Position numbers and translations under genes: made by a program. From assembly GCF_001425705.1 (NCBI RefSeq), contig NZ_LMDC01000027.1:3515-67514 (forward strand): a DNA stretch of 64,000 nt, in the 5' to 3' direction. The notes beneath the pieces are model-generated. The model was not told where the DNA came from. It made no database searches and saw nothing but the letters and a program-made list of their open reading frames with translations. Shown here piece by piece: positions 43,687 to 58,081 of this stretch (positions are counted from its first letter, which is position 1; the number at the start of each line of letters is the position of its first letter). The stretch comes from Pelomonas sp. Root1217 (GTDB taxonomy: Bacteria > Pseudomonadota > Gammaproteobacteria > Burkholderiales > Burkholderiaceae_C).

Positions 43687-46437
43687 ATGCGGTCAAAGAA
43701 TTTCGCAAAAACCGTCATCGCCGGTTTAATCAGTCAATTTTGGCTGGCCTCCCCGGTGCATGCGCAAGATGCGGCGAAGCAGGACCTCGAACGGGTCGTT
43801 GTCACCGGCATCCGGGCCTCGCTGGAGTCGTCTGTCGCGACGAAGCGCATGCAGGACGGTGTCGTCGATGCGGTGTCCGCAGAAGACGCCGGTAAATTCC
43901 CCGACACGAATATCGCCGAATCGCTGCAGCGCGTCACCGGCGTGCAGATCCAGCGCAACAACGGCGAGGGTCGCTATATTTCCGTGCGCGGGTTGGGGCC
44001 GGAATTCAACAATGTGCTCGTCAACGGCCGAACCATGACCAGCGATACCGGGGGGCGTGAGTTCTCGTTCGATCTGCTGTCGCCCGATCTCATCTCGAAA
44101 GCGCTGGTTTACAAGACGGCCCAGCCCTTCCTGCCGGAGGGCGGCATCGGCTCCACAGTCGATATTCAAACGGCGCGCCCGTTGTTGGGCCGCAAGGGCC
44201 ACAGCGCGGTGGTGAACCTGTCCGGGTCCTACGATTCCAACTCCAAGAAAAAGACGCCCAACGCGAGCGCGATGTACTCGTTCGCGAACGACGACCGCAG
44301 CTTCGGCGTCAGCGGCTCGCTGTCGTACACCGACCGGGCCTCCAAGCAGACCAAGGCCGTCAACGACGCGTGGAACTACAAGGACGTGTCGCTGATCAAC
44401 GGCGACCTCAATTCCAAGAACCTGACCATGGCCGACGTGACGGTCAAGAAGCTCTACATCCCGCAGAGCTTCGGGTTCCAGGAGGAGAACGAGCGCCGCA
44501 AGCGCCTGGTGGCCGCGGGCACCGTCCAGTTCAACCCGACCTCCGCGCTCAAGCTCACGGCCGACGCGCTGTACTCGCGCCTGGACCAGAAGAACGACGT
44601 GATCGCGGTCAGCGACTGGAACAACCCCACCCAGCTCGGCGTCAAGTTCAACTCGGACAACCAGATCACCAGCTTCCTGCGGCCGGGCTCGACCTTCTTC
44701 GCCAACAACCCCGAGATTGCCGGCCCCGGCAAACTGCTCGGCGAAGCGAACTCCAACGACATGATCGTCAAGGCCGGCGACCGCTTGTCGACCACCAAGG
44801 CCTTCGGCGGCAATGCCAAGTGGGCGCTGGCGCCGGAGTGGAACCTGGAAGCGGACCTGTCCACGTCGCGCACGACCTCGGGGACGCCCGACATGTGGAT
44901 CGTCGCGGGCATGGTGCCCAAGAACGGCGACACGCTGACCTTCGACGGCACGCCCACCATCCACTTCGGGGACAGCCTCTCCGACCCGACCGCCGTGCGC
45001 GCCCACGCCGTGGCCTACGGCCAGATCCGCAACGGCGACGATCTGAAGGAAGGCCGGGTCAACCTGGGCTGGGATCACGAGATCGGCTACTTCAAGGGGC
45101 TGCAGTTCGGCCTCGCAGCCTCGCGCCGCAAGGTAGACCGCACCCAATGGAACAGTGACTCGTGGAACGCTTTCAGCGGCTATCACGTGTCGCTGCCGGC
45201 CTCGCTGTTCACGGTGAGCAAGCTCGACAACATCCTGGGCGCGGAAGGCGCGATGCCGTCGACCTTCCTGAGGTTCGACCCCTACGCCTACATGGCTTAC
45301 CTGAACCAGCCATCGCTGATCGCGCAGTCCAACGACCCGGCGCTCTACGGCGACAAGACCAAGTACCCCAACGGCCCGATGGCCATCGACTACACCAAGC
45401 CGTCGATGTGGGCCGTCAAGGAGAAGGTGTCCAGCCTCTTCGTCGACAGCAAATGGGAGGGCGACGGCTGGTCGGGCAATGTGGGTGTGCGGTATGTGCA
45501 CGTGAACTCCACGTCGATCGGCATCAGCCGCGTGCTGCTGTCGGCGGTCAAGAGCCCCAACGACACGACCTACATCCTGAACTACGGTCCCGACAGCGTG
45601 AACTCGGTCGAGAACAGCTACAACAACTTGCTGCCGTCCGCCAATCTCAAACTCGACCTGACGCGCGACGTCGTGCTGCGCCTGGCGGCCTCCAAAACGC
45701 TGACGCGCCCGACGCTGAACCAGATGGGCGTGAGCAACTGGTACGGTGGCCGTTTTGGCGACGTGCAGACCGGCGGCGGCAACCCCTACCTCAAGCCGAT
45801 GCGCTCGACCAACCTGGACGCGTCGCTGGAGTGGTATCTGTCCAAGACCAACTACCTCAGCGCGGCGGTCTTCCAAAAGAAGGTCACCGACTTTCTCGAA
45901 TCCCGGCTGGTCGACATCCAGTTGCCGCAGTTCCCCGAGATCGCGCACGACACCCGCATCCGTAACGGGCAGCAAGGCAAGATCAAGGGGCTGGAGCTGG
46001 CCGGGCAATACGCCTTCGACGCCAACAACGGCCTGCTGCAGGGCTTCGGCGTCGCGGCCAACTTCACCTATGTGGACGCGAACGCCACGCGGGAAGGCGG
46101 CGTCGCCAGCTGTGGCTATCCCGGCCTGTCCAAGCAGTCGTACAACGGCTCCGTGTTCTACGAGGACAGCCGCTTCCAGGCGCGCCTGAGCTACAACTGG
46201 CGCAACCACTTCTCGGTGGACTGCGGCGGCGGCAGCACCTTGCCGCGCACCCGCGCCGCTTACGGGCAGGCCGATGCCAGCGTGCGCTACAACGTCACGC
46301 CGACGGTTTCGCTCTATGCCGACGCGATCAACCTGAACAACGAACGCATGCACGAGTACGCCAACAACGAGTCGCAGTTCCTGACGCTGGAGGACGTCGG
46401 CCGCCGCTTCAACGTGGGCGTGCGGGTGGCGTTCTAG
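43687..46437 (+). CDS. TonB-dependent receptor of the glycan locus (TIGR01782 type), second copy
   Basis: A 916-residue outer-membrane receptor. Signal MRSKNFAKTVIAGLISQFWLASPVHAQ, then the signature VVVTGIRASLESSVATKRMQ and EDAGKFPDTNIAESLQRVTG, plug and barrel ending VGVRVAF. ACGGAGA is seven bases before the ATG; the upstream in-frame codons from 43612 have no signal. It differs enough from the receptor at 39091 to suggest a different ligand. It has its own AT-rich 244-base upstream region and ends at a strong terminator, so it may be a single-gene transcript. Confidence 0.9.
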   Translation: MRSKNFAKTVIAGLISQFWLASPVHAQDAAKQDLERVVVTGIRASLESSVATKRMQDGVVDAVSAEDAGKFPDTNIAESLQRVTGVQIQRNNGEGRYISVRGLGPEFNNVLVNGRTMTSDTGGREFSFDLLSPDLISKALVYKTAQPFLPEGGIGSTVDIQTARPLLGRKGHSAVVNLSGSYDSNSKKKTPNASAMYSFANDDRSFGVSGSLSYTDRASKQTKAVNDAWNYKDVSLINGDLNSKNLTMADVTVKKLYIPQSFGFQEENERRKRLVAAGTVQFNPTSALKLTADALYSRLDQKNDVIAVSDWNNPTQLGVKFNSDNQITSFLRPGSTFFANNPEIAGPGKLLGEANSNDMIVKAGDRLSTTKAFGGNAKWALAPEWNLEADLSTSRTTSGTPDMWIVAGMVPKNGDTLTFDGTPTIHFGDSLSDPTAVRAHAVAYGQIRNGDDLKEGRVNLGWDHEIGYFKGLQFGLAASRRKVDRTQWNSDSWNAFSGYHVSLPASLFTVSKLDNILGAEGAMPSTFLRFDPYAYMAYLNQPSLIAQSNDPALYGDKTKYPNGPMAIDYTKPSMWAVKEKVSSLFVDSKWEGDGWSGNVGVRYVHVNSTSIGISRVLLSAVKSPNDTTYILNYGPDSVNSVENSYNNLLPSANLKLDLTRDVVLRLAASKTLTRPTLNQMGVSNWYGGRFGDVQTGGGNPYLKPMRSTNLDASLEWYLSKTNYLSAAVFQKKVTDFLESRLVDIQLPQFPEIAHDTRIRNGQQGKIKGLELAGQYAFDANNGLLQGFGVAANFTYVDANATREGGVASCGYPGLSKQSYNGSVFYEDSRFQARLSYNWRNHFSVDCGGGSTLPRTRAAYGQADASVRYNVTPTVSLYADAINLNNERMHEYANNESQFLTLEDVGRRFNVGVRVAF

Positions 46438-46475
46438 GGTTTGTCATCTCCGGGCGGGACCTGGCCCGCCTTTCA

Positions 46476-46507
46476 CCCTGTCTCGCCACCGCGAGGCAGG
46501 GTTTTTT
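46476..46507 (+). terminator. Rho-independent terminator after the second receptor
   Basis: An 11-bp stem (46476-46486 with 46491-46501, one G-T pair) closes a CACC loop and is followed directly by six Ts (46502-46507). A second smaller hairpin (GGCGGG/CCCGCC, 46453-46470) precedes it. The GH35 gene starts 33 bases later. Confidence 0.82.
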
Positions 46508-46539
46508 CGATCAGGTCTGCTGCATCACGGAAGCCCCTC

Positions 46540-48900
46540 ATGACCGTTCTTCTTCCCCGTCGTCGACTGCTCGGCGCTGCCGCCTCGGGCGCCACGCTGC
46601 TGCTGAACGCGCCGCCTGCGAGCGCCGCCAAGGCAGAAGGGGCGCGCTTCGCCATCGGCGAGGCCGACTTCCTGCTCGACGGCAAGCCGCTGCAGATCCG
46701 CTGCGGCGAGATGCATTTCGCCCGCGTGCCGCGCGAGTACTGGAAGCACCGCCTGCAGGCCATCAAGGCCATGGGCATGAACACGGTGTGCGCCTACCTG
46801 TTCTGGAACTTCCACGAATGGCGCGAAGGCCAGTACCAATGGGAAGGCCAGCGCGACGCGGCGGAGTTCTGCAGGCAGGCACAGGCCGAGGGTCTGTGGG
46901 TCATCCTGCGGCCAGGCCCCTATGCCTGTGCCGAATGGGAGATGGGCGGCCTGCCGTGGTGGCTGCTGAAGCACCCTGGCGACGCCTTCCTGCGCAGCCG
47001 CGACGACGCCTTCGTGCAACCGGTGCGGCGCTGGTTCAGGGAGGTCGGCCGGGTGCTGGCCCCGATGCAGGTCAGCCAGGGCGGCCCCATCCTGATGGTG
47101 CAGGTGGAGAACGAGTACGGCTTCCTCAGCGACGACAAGGACTACATGCGCGTGATGCGGCAGGCCGTGCTGGACGGCGGCTTTGACGTGCCGCTGTTCC
47201 AGTGCAACCCGACCAACGCGCTCGGCAAGACGCACATCCCGGAGCTGTTCAACGTGGCCAACTTCGGCAGCGACCCAGCGACCGGCTTCAAGGCGCTGGC
47301 GGCGCTGCAGAAGGGGCCGCTGATGTGCGGCGAGTACTACTCCGGCTGGTTCGACACCTGGGGCTCGCCGCACAAGCGCGGCGACAACGCCCGCGCCATC
47401 CAGGACATCGACACCATGCTGAAGGCCAATGGCTCGTTCAGCCTCTACATGGCCCACGGCGGCACGACGTTCGGCCTCTGGGGTGGCTGTGACCGGCCCT
47501 TCCGGCCCGATACGACGAGCTACGACTACGACGCGCCCATTGGCGAGGCTGGGTGGGTGGGCGACAAGTTCCGCACCTACCGTGACTGCTTGGCCAAGCA
47601 CCTGAAGCCGGGCGAGGTGCTGCCCGATCCGCCGGCCAGGCTGCCGGTGATGGCGATCCCTTCGTTCACCCTCACCGAGACGGCGCCGGTGTTCGCCAAC
47701 CTGCCGGCCCAGGCCATTGCTGCCGAGTCGCCCAGGAACATCGAGCAGTACGACATCAGCCGCGGCCTGGTCGCCTATCGCGCCACGCTGCCGGCCGGCC
47801 CCGCGGGCAAGCTCGAGGCCGCGAACGCGCGCGACCTCGCTTGGGTCTTCGTTGGCGGCCGCCTGGCCGGCACGATGGACACGCGCTACCGCCGCTTCAG
47901 CGTCGACATCCCCGCGCGCAGCCGCGACACCGTGGTCGAGATCCTGCTCTACACGATTGCCCGCGTGAACTTCGGCATGGAGGTCCACGACCGCAAGGGC
48001 CTGCAGGGCCCGGTGATGTTTCGCACGTCGAAGACCGAAGCGCAGGAGCTCAAGGGCTGGGAGATCCGCGCCATGGACTTCGGCGCAGACGGCGACCTGC
48101 CGCCGCTGCGTTGGCAGCCTAAGAAAACTGCCGGCCCCGCCTTCTGGCGCGGCAGCTTCGACGCGGCGGCGCCGGCCGACACATTCCTGGACATGTCGAG
48201 CTGGGGCCAGGGCATCGTCTGGATCAACGGCCGCTGCCTGGGCCGCTACTGGAGCATCGGCCCGACGCAGACCATGTATCTGCCAGGCCCGTGGATGAAG
48301 GCCGGGCGCAACGAGGTTGTCGTGCTGGACCTGACCGGCCCGCGCGCCAACCGCATCGAAGGCAGGACCGCGCCGGTGCTCGACAAGCTGCGGCCGGAGC
48401 TCGACCTGGCCCGCCCGCCCAGCACCGCCCGCCCGCGCCTGGCCGGCCTGACGCCCGTGCATGCCGGCCAGTTCGCGAGCGGCCCGGCCACGCAGGACGT
48501 GCGCTTTGCCGAGCCCGCACGCGGCCGCCAGCTCTGCATCGAGGTGCTCGACAGCTTCGACGGCAAGCCCCATGCGGCAATCGCCGAACTCGCGCTGCTC
48601 GATGCGCAGGGCAAGCCGCTGAGCCAGACGGCCTGGACCATCGCCTACGCCAGCAGCGAGGAGGCGCGCAAGGAAGACGGTGGCGCGCTGAACGCCATCA
48701 ACGGTCAGGCGACTGACTATTGGCACACGGCTTACAGCGGTACCGTGCGTCCCTCCGGTCCGCCGCGCCTCATCATCGACCTCGGCGCGCCGGCCGACAT
48801 CGCCGGCCTGCGCTACACACCTCGCCAGGGTCCGGATGGCGTCACCGGCCGAATTCGCCGCTACCGCGTGTTCGTCGGTGACAAACTGGTTGCTGAGTGA
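46540..48900 (+). CDS. GH35 beta-galactosidase with C-terminal F5/8-type carbohydrate-binding module
   Basis: A 786-residue exported enzyme. The N-terminus MTVLLPRRRLLGAAASGATL is a Tat-like signal. The GH35 barrel shows FWNFHEWREGQY, RPGPYACAEWEMGGLPWWLL, the acid/base E192 in QVENEYG and the nucleophile E265 in MCGEYYSGWFDTWG. A jelly-roll region (WINGRCLGRYWSIGP) and a discoidin/F5/8-type domain (residues ~650-786, CIEVLDSFDGKPHAAIAEL to IRRYRVFVGD) follow. It would remove terminal beta-galactose in the periplasm. The hexuronate-type transporter gene starts 14 bases downstream. Confidence 0.92.
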   Translation: MTVLLPRRRLLGAAASGATLLLNAPPASAAKAEGARFAIGEADFLLDGKPLQIRCGEMHFARVPREYWKHRLQAIKAMGMNTVCAYLFWNFHEWREGQYQWEGQRDAAEFCRQAQAEGLWVILRPGPYACAEWEMGGLPWWLLKHPGDAFLRSRDDAFVQPVRRWFREVGRVLAPMQVSQGGPILMVQVENEYGFLSDDKDYMRVMRQAVLDGGFDVPLFQCNPTNALGKTHIPELFNVANFGSDPATGFKALAALQKGPLMCGEYYSGWFDTWGSPHKRGDNARAIQDIDTMLKANGSFSLYMAHGGTTFGLWGGCDRPFRPDTTSYDYDAPIGEAGWVGDKFRTYRDCLAKHLKPGEVLPDPPARLPVMAIPSFTLTETAPVFANLPAQAIAAESPRNIEQYDISRGLVAYRATLPAGPAGKLEAANARDLAWVFVGGRLAGTMDTRYRRFSVDIPARSRDTVVEILLYTIARVNFGMEVHDRKGLQGPVMFRTSKTEAQELKGWEIRAMDFGADGDLPPLRWQPKKTAGPAFWRGSFDAAAPADTFLDMSSWGQGIVWINGRCLGRYWSIGPTQTMYLPGPWMKAGRNEVVVLDLTGPRANRIEGRTAPVLDKLRPELDLARPPSTARPRLAGLTPVHAGQFASGPATQDVRFAEPARGRQLCIEVLDSFDGKPHAAIAELALLDAQGKPLSQTAWTIAYASSEEARKEDGGALNAINGQATDYWHTAYSGTVRPSGPPRLIIDLGAPADIAGLRYTPRQGPDGVTGRIRRYRVFVGDKLVAE

Positions 48901-48914
48901 ACAGAGGACTGAAC

Positions 48915-53494
<4,580 letters not shown>

Positions 53495-53615
53495 GGCGGC
53501 TCGCGCGCAAGGGACTTCGCTCAACAGCTTGCTCGTTGTGCGCCAGGGCCGACATTCTCTGGGCAAGAACGGATAGCCTGCGGCAGCCTTCGAGCCCTCT
53601 TTCCAGGAATGCGCC

Positions 53616-54617
53616 ATGACCCTAAGCCGCCGCACGCTGACGCTTGCCGTTTCCGCAGCCGCCTTCTGCCTTGCCGCACAGGGCGCGCTGGCTGCCGACA
53701 AGATTGCCCTCGTCGCGAAAAGCTCGGGCAACGGCTTCTTCATTGCCGCCCATCAGGGTGCGCAGGAAGCCGCCAAGGCGCTCGGCGGCGTGGAGATCGT
53801 GCTGGCCAGCCCCGCCAAGGCCACGGCCGAGGGGCAGATCGAGGTCATCAACACGCTGATCGCGCAGAACGTCAAGGCCATCGTGGTGTCTGCCAACGAC
53901 CCCGACGCGCTGGTGCCGGTGCTCAAGAAGGCCATGGCGCGCGGCATCAAGGTCGTGTCTTTCGACTCGGCGGTGCGCAAGGATGGGCGCCTCGTGCATC
54001 TCGCGCCCTCGTCCAATGCGCTGATCGGCCAGAAGCTCGTGAGCCTCACGACCGACGCCATCGGCAGCAGCGGCGAGATCGCGGTGCTGTCGGCCACCGC
54101 GCAGGCCACCAACCAGAACCTCTGGATCGTCGAGATGAAGAAGGCGCTGGCCGAGCCCGCAGCCAAGGGCTTGAAGCTGGTCAGCGTGGTTTACGGCGAC
54201 GACCAGACCGACAAGAGCTATCGCGAGGCGCAGGGCCTGCTGAAGAGCTACCCCAACCTGAAGGCCATCGTCGCGCCGACGACCGTCGGCGTCGCGGCCG
54301 CCGCCAAGGCCGTGCAGGATGAAAAGAAGGTGGGCCAGGTCTTCGTCACCGGCCTGGGCCTGCCGTCGGAAATGGCCGGCCACGTGCATAGCGGCGTGGT
54401 GAAGAGCTTCGCCATCTGGAACCCCATCGACCTGGGCTACTGCGCCGTCTACATCGCCCATGGCCTGGTCAGCGGCAAGGCAACGGCGAGCGCGGGCGCG
54501 AAGATCGGCGTCGGTCGTGTCGGCACGGTCACCCTCGACGCGGACGGCGAGGCGGTGATGGCCGAGCCCTTCACCTACGACGCCGGCAATGTCGACAAGT
54601 TCGCCAAGTTCTTCTGA
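53616..54617 (+). CDS. rhaS: Rhamnose-type ABC importer, substrate-binding protein
   Basis: A 333-residue periplasmic sugar-binding protein with a signal (MTLSRRTLTLAVSAAAFCLAAQGALAA). The mature part has ALVAKSSGNGFFIAAHQGAQEAAK, the NDPDALVPVLKKAMARGIKVVSFDS segment and the ALGLPSEM-type loop (here TGLGLPSEMAGHV) of RhaS-like proteins. CAGGA precedes the ATG. Its 3' end overlaps the ATPase gene by 29 bases. The family name RhaS is given on resemblance and on the two-permease operon order; autoinducer-2 or another deoxysugar are alternatives. Confidence 0.78.
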   Translation: MTLSRRTLTLAVSAAAFCLAAQGALAADKIALVAKSSGNGFFIAAHQGAQEAAKALGGVEIVLASPAKATAEGQIEVINTLIAQNVKAIVVSANDPDALVPVLKKAMARGIKVVSFDSAVRKDGRLVHLAPSSNALIGQKLVSLTTDAIGSSGEIAVLSATAQATNQNLWIVEMKKALAEPAAKGLKLVSVVYGDDQTDKSYREAQGLLKSYPNLKAIVAPTTVGVAAAAKAVQDEKKVGQVFVTGLGLPSEMAGHVHSGVVKSFAIWNPIDLGYCAVYIAHGLVSGKATASAGAKIGVGRVGTVTLDADGEAVMAEPFTYDAGNVDKFAKFF

Positions 54618-56160
54618 CCCGGCCGCGGTGCTCCGCCTGCGGGGCATCCACAAGCGTTTCGGGCCGACGCATGCGCTGCGCGGCGTGGATCTTGAACTGC
54701 GGCCGGGCCAGGCGTTGGCCGTGATCGGCGAGAACGGCGCGGGCAAGTCGACGCTGGTCAAGATCCTCACCGGCGTCCACCAGCCCGACGAGGGCGAGCT
54801 GTGGCTGGACGGTCAGCCACTGCGCCTGCACGACACGCACGCCGCCCAGGCCGCCGGCATCGTCGCCGTGCACCAGGAAACGGTGATGTTCGACGAACTC
54901 ACTGCGGCGGAGAACATCTTCATCGGCCGTCAGCCCATGCGCGGGCCAGCGGCCTTGCGCGTCGTGGACTGGGCGACGATGAACCGCCTGGCCCAGCAGG
55001 TGCTGGACGAGGTGGGCGCGGGCTTTGACGCCACGACGCCGGTCCGGCAACTGAGCCTGGCGCAGCGGCACCTGATCGAGGTCGCGCGGGCCTTGTCGCA
55101 CCAGGCCCGCGTCGTCATCCTGGACGAACCCACCGCCGCGCTGTCGCAGGCCGAGATCCGCGATTTCTGCGGCCTCGTGCGCGGGCTGCTGGCTCGCGGC
55201 GTGGCGGTGCTGTTCATCTCGCACAAGTTCGACGAGCTGTTTGCGGTCTGCGACAACTACGTGGTGCTGCGGGATGGCGTCTCGGTGGGCACCGGCTGCA
55301 TGAAGGAGGCCAGTGAGCCGGAGCTGCTGCGCCTGATGGCCGGCCGCAGCATCGAGCAGGTGTATCCGCGCGTGGACACGCAGCCCGGCGCGACCGTGCT
55401 GGAAGCCCGGGACCTCGGCCACCCGACCGAGTTCGACGGCATCAGCTTTGCGCTGCGGCGTGGCGAGATCCTGGGCTTCTACGGCCTGGTCGGCGCGGGC
55501 CGCAGCGAGGTCATGCTGGCGCTGATGGGCCTGAAGCCGCTGGCTCGCGGCAGCATCTGGATGGACGGCCAGGAGCGGCGCATCCGTGACGCGGCCGATG
55601 CGATCTCACTGGGCCTGGCCTACGTCCCCGAGGAGCGCCAGCGCCAGGGCGGCATCCTCGATTTCTCGGTGCGGCACAACCTCAGCCTGGCCGCCTTGGC
55701 CGGGCCCCGGCACGCCGTCAAAGGCCAGTTCTCGCGCGGGCCCTGGCTGTCGGCCTTGCGCGAGAGCGCGTTGGCGCAGCGCCTGATCGAGCGCCTGAAC
55801 ATCAAGACCGCCAGCCAGGACGCGCCGCTGTCCGGCCTCTCCGGCGGCAACCAGCAGAAGGTCGTCATCGGCAAGTGGCTGGGCCTGAACCCGCGGGTGG
55901 TGATCCTGGACGAACCCACCAAGGGCATCGATGTCGGCGCCAAGCAGGCGGTCTATCAACTGGTAGCGGAGATGGTGGCGCAGGGGCTGGCGGTCATCCT
56001 GGTGTCCTCCGAACTGCCGGAGGTGATGCACCTGGCCCACCGCGTGATCGTCATGCGGCGCGGCCGGCAGGTCGCAGAGTTCAGGCGCGGTGATGCCGAT
56101 GCAGAAACTGTCGTGGCTGCGGCTTCCGGACTGGCGTTGCAGGGTGGGGAGGCCGCATGA
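54589..56160 (+). CDS. rhaT: Rhamnose-type ABC importer, double ATPase
   Basis: A 523-residue ATPase with two nucleotide-binding domains. The first has Walker A GENGAGKST, a signature shifted to LSLAQRHLIE and Walker B VVILDEPTAALS. The second lacks a classic Walker A (FYGLVGAGRSE), as is usual for sugar ABC ATPases, and keeps SGGNQQKV and VVILDEPTKGIDVG. It energises sugar import through the two permeases that follow. It overlaps both neighbours (29 and 4 bases), so the four genes are one transcript. Confidence 0.85.
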   Translation: MSTSSPSSSDPAAVLRLRGIHKRFGPTHALRGVDLELRPGQALAVIGENGAGKSTLVKILTGVHQPDEGELWLDGQPLRLHDTHAAQAAGIVAVHQETVMFDELTAAENIFIGRQPMRGPAALRVVDWATMNRLAQQVLDEVGAGFDATTPVRQLSLAQRHLIEVARALSHQARVVILDEPTAALSQAEIRDFCGLVRGLLARGVAVLFISHKFDELFAVCDNYVVLRDGVSVGTGCMKEASEPELLRLMAGRSIEQVYPRVDTQPGATVLEARDLGHPTEFDGISFALRRGEILGFYGLVGAGRSEVMLALMGLKPLARGSIWMDGQERRIRDAADAISLGLAYVPEERQRQGGILDFSVRHNLSLAALAGPRHAVKGQFSRGPWLSALRESALAQRLIERLNIKTASQDAPLSGLSGGNQQKVVIGKWLGLNPRVVILDEPTKGIDVGAKQAVYQLVAEMVAQGLAVILVSSELPEVMHLAHRVIVMRRGRQVAEFRRGDADAETVVAAASGLALQGGEAA

Positions 56161-57119
56161 CTCGGCGCGAGTGGGGGCTGGCCGCCGTCATCGTGGCGAT
56201 CACCTTGGCCGTAGGTGTGCGCATCCCGCTGTTCCTGACGCCGCGCAACGCCCTGGACATCGCCAACGATTCGGCCTTGCTCGCCATCCTCGTCATTGGC
56301 CAGATGCCGGTGCTGCTGACGCGGGGCATCGATCTGTCCGTCGCTTCCAACCTGGCCCTAACAGGCATGCTGGTGGCGCTGGTGGGCGAGCTCTGGCCAG
56401 GCGCCGGCGCGCCGGTGCTGATCGTGCTGGCGCTGGCCCTTGGAGCGGCGCAGGGCGCCCTCAACGGCTGGCTGATCACGCGCTTCGATCTGCCGCCCAT
56501 CGTCGTCACGCTGGGGACGATGTCGGTCTATCGCGGCGCCATCCATCTTGTCAGCGGCGGTGCCTGGGTCAACGACCAGGACATCCACGCGGCGATCAAG
56601 GCGCTGCCGCGCGCGGAGCTGCTGGGTCTGCCGCTGCTGGTGTGGTTTGCCGCCGTCGTCGCGGCGCTGGGCTGGTGGTTGCTGCGCTGGCGCCGGGAAG
56701 GGCGTGACCTCTACGCCTGCGGCGGCAACCCCGCTGCGGCGCGGGTCGTCGGCATCCCGGTGCCGCAGCGCATCCGCATGGCCTACATGCTGTCAGGCGC
56801 CTTGGCAGGGCTGGCCGGCCTGCTGTGGGTCGGCCGCTACGCCATCGCCTTCACCGAGCTGGCGGCCGGCTTCGAGCTGACGGTCATTGCGGCCTGCGTC
56901 ATTGGCGGCATCAGCATCGCAGGGGGCGTCGGCACGGTCGGCGGCGCGCTGCTGGGCGTGCTGTTCATCGGCGTCATCAATGCGGCCCTGCCGGTGATCC
57001 ACGTCTCGCCGTTCTGGCAGCAGGCGATTGCCGGCGCCGTCATCCTGGTCTCGGTGATCTTGAATTCGCAAGCGCAGCGCCAGCCGGGTCAGCCCATCCT
57101 GCAAAGGCCATCCTCATGA
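56157..57119 (+). CDS. rhaP: Rhamnose-type ABC importer, permease 1
   Basis: A 320-residue inner-membrane permease of the RbsC/AraH type with about nine membrane segments. Family blocks are LLTRGIDLSVASNLALTGM, LPPIVVTLGTMSVYRGAI and the YACGGNPAAARVVGIPV coupling region. The ATG overlaps the ATPase stop (ATGA). It forms a heterodimer with the following permease. Confidence 0.85.
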   Translation: MTRREWGLAAVIVAITLAVGVRIPLFLTPRNALDIANDSALLAILVIGQMPVLLTRGIDLSVASNLALTGMLVALVGELWPGAGAPVLIVLALALGAAQGALNGWLITRFDLPPIVVTLGTMSVYRGAIHLVSGGAWVNDQDIHAAIKALPRAELLGLPLLVWFAAVVAALGWWLLRWRREGRDLYACGGNPAAARVVGIPVPQRIRMAYMLSGALAGLAGLLWVGRYAIAFTELAAGFELTVIAACVIGGISIAGGVGTVGGALLGVLFIGVINAALPVIHVSPFWQQAIAGAVILVSVILNSQAQRQPGQPILQRPSS

Positions 57120-58081
57120 AAGCCTGGGGCTCCTGGGAGTGGGTGCTGGCGGCACTGATCGTCGCCGTCTACGTCGGCTTCGGTTTCGCCATCGACGGTT
57201 TTGCTTCGCCCTATGCGATCGCGGACAGCACGACCAATATGTCGGAAAAGGCCTTGATCGCCATGGCCATGGCGCTGCTCATCATTGCCGGTGAGATCGA
57301 CCTGTCCATCGCCGCGACGATGGCCCTGTGCTCGCTGGCCATGGGCTACGCGATGCAGGCTGGCGCGGGCGCCGCCGGCATGCTCGCCGCCGCCCTGGGC
57401 TGCGGCATGGCCTGTGGCGCGTTCAACGGCTGGCTGGTGACGCGCTGGCAGCTGCCTTCCATCGTCGTCACCATCGGCACCTTGTCGCTCTACCGCGGTC
57501 TCGCGCTGGTGCTGCTGGGCGACCAGGCGATCACTGGCTACCCCGAGTGGTTGAGCCAGTGGGGCAACGGCACGCTTGGCGACCTGCTGGGCTGGCCTTG
57601 GCTGATCGTCCCGATCGAGTGCGCAGTGATGTTGGCCATGGCGGTGGTGTTCGTCCTGGTGCAACACCGCACGGTCCACGGCCGCCGCATCTACGCCATT
57701 GGCGCCAACTCCGTGGCTGCGCGCTTCTCGGGCATTGCGGTGCAGCGCTACCGGCTGCTGCTCTTCACCGTCGCGGGCCTGATGGCGGCGCTGGCGGCCG
57801 TGCAGCTGACCGGCCGCATCGGCAGCACGCGCCCCAACCTGGCGCTGGGCTGGGAACTGGACGCCATCACCATCGTGATCCTTGGCGGCGTGGCCATCGA
57901 AGGCGGCCGCGGCAGCATCGTGGGCGTGCTGTTGGCAGCGGTGCTGCTGGGCGGCTTCACCTTCGCGCTCGGCATGTTGAACGTCTCCGGCATGGTGATG
58001 ACGACAGTCGTTGGCGGATTGCTCATCTGCGTCATGGTGCTGCCGCGCGCGAGACGAAGAGCGGGGGAGGGCTATCGGTAG
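57116..58081 (+). CDS. rhaQ: Rhamnose-type ABC importer, permease 2
   Basis: A 321-residue permease starting MKAWGSWEWVLAALIV. It shows IIAGEIDLSIAATMALCSL, LPSIVVTIGTLSLYRGLA and IYAIGANSVAARFSGI, matching permease 1. The start overlaps permease 1 by four bases, and the stop overlaps the convergent sctR gene by ten bases, leaving no room for a separate terminator. No mutarotase or rhamnose catabolic gene follows in this window. Confidence 0.85.
   Translation: MKAWGSWEWVLAALIVAVYVGFGFAIDGFASPYAIADSTTNMSEKALIAMAMALLIIAGEIDLSIAATMALCSLAMGYAMQAGAGAAGMLAAALGCGMACGAFNGWLVTRWQLPSIVVTIGTLSLYRGLALVLLGDQAITGYPEWLSQWGNGTLGDLLGWPWLIVPIECAVMLAMAVVFVLVQHRTVHGRRIYAIGANSVAARFSGIAVQRYRLLLFTVAGLMAALAAVQLTGRIGSTRPNLALGWELDAITIVILGGVAIEGGRGSIVGVLLAAVLLGGFTFALGMLNVSGMVMTTVVGGLLICVMVLPRARRRAGEGYR

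Noticed and set aside
43726-46353. An 875-codon open frame antisense to the second receptor, and similar long frames at 19350-21824, 25513-27183, 46525-48726, 50192-52282 and 60340-62202
   Set aside because: They lie wholly opposite well-supported genes, match no family, and are rich in Arg/Gly/Ala/His as expected for shadow frames in very GC-rich DNA.
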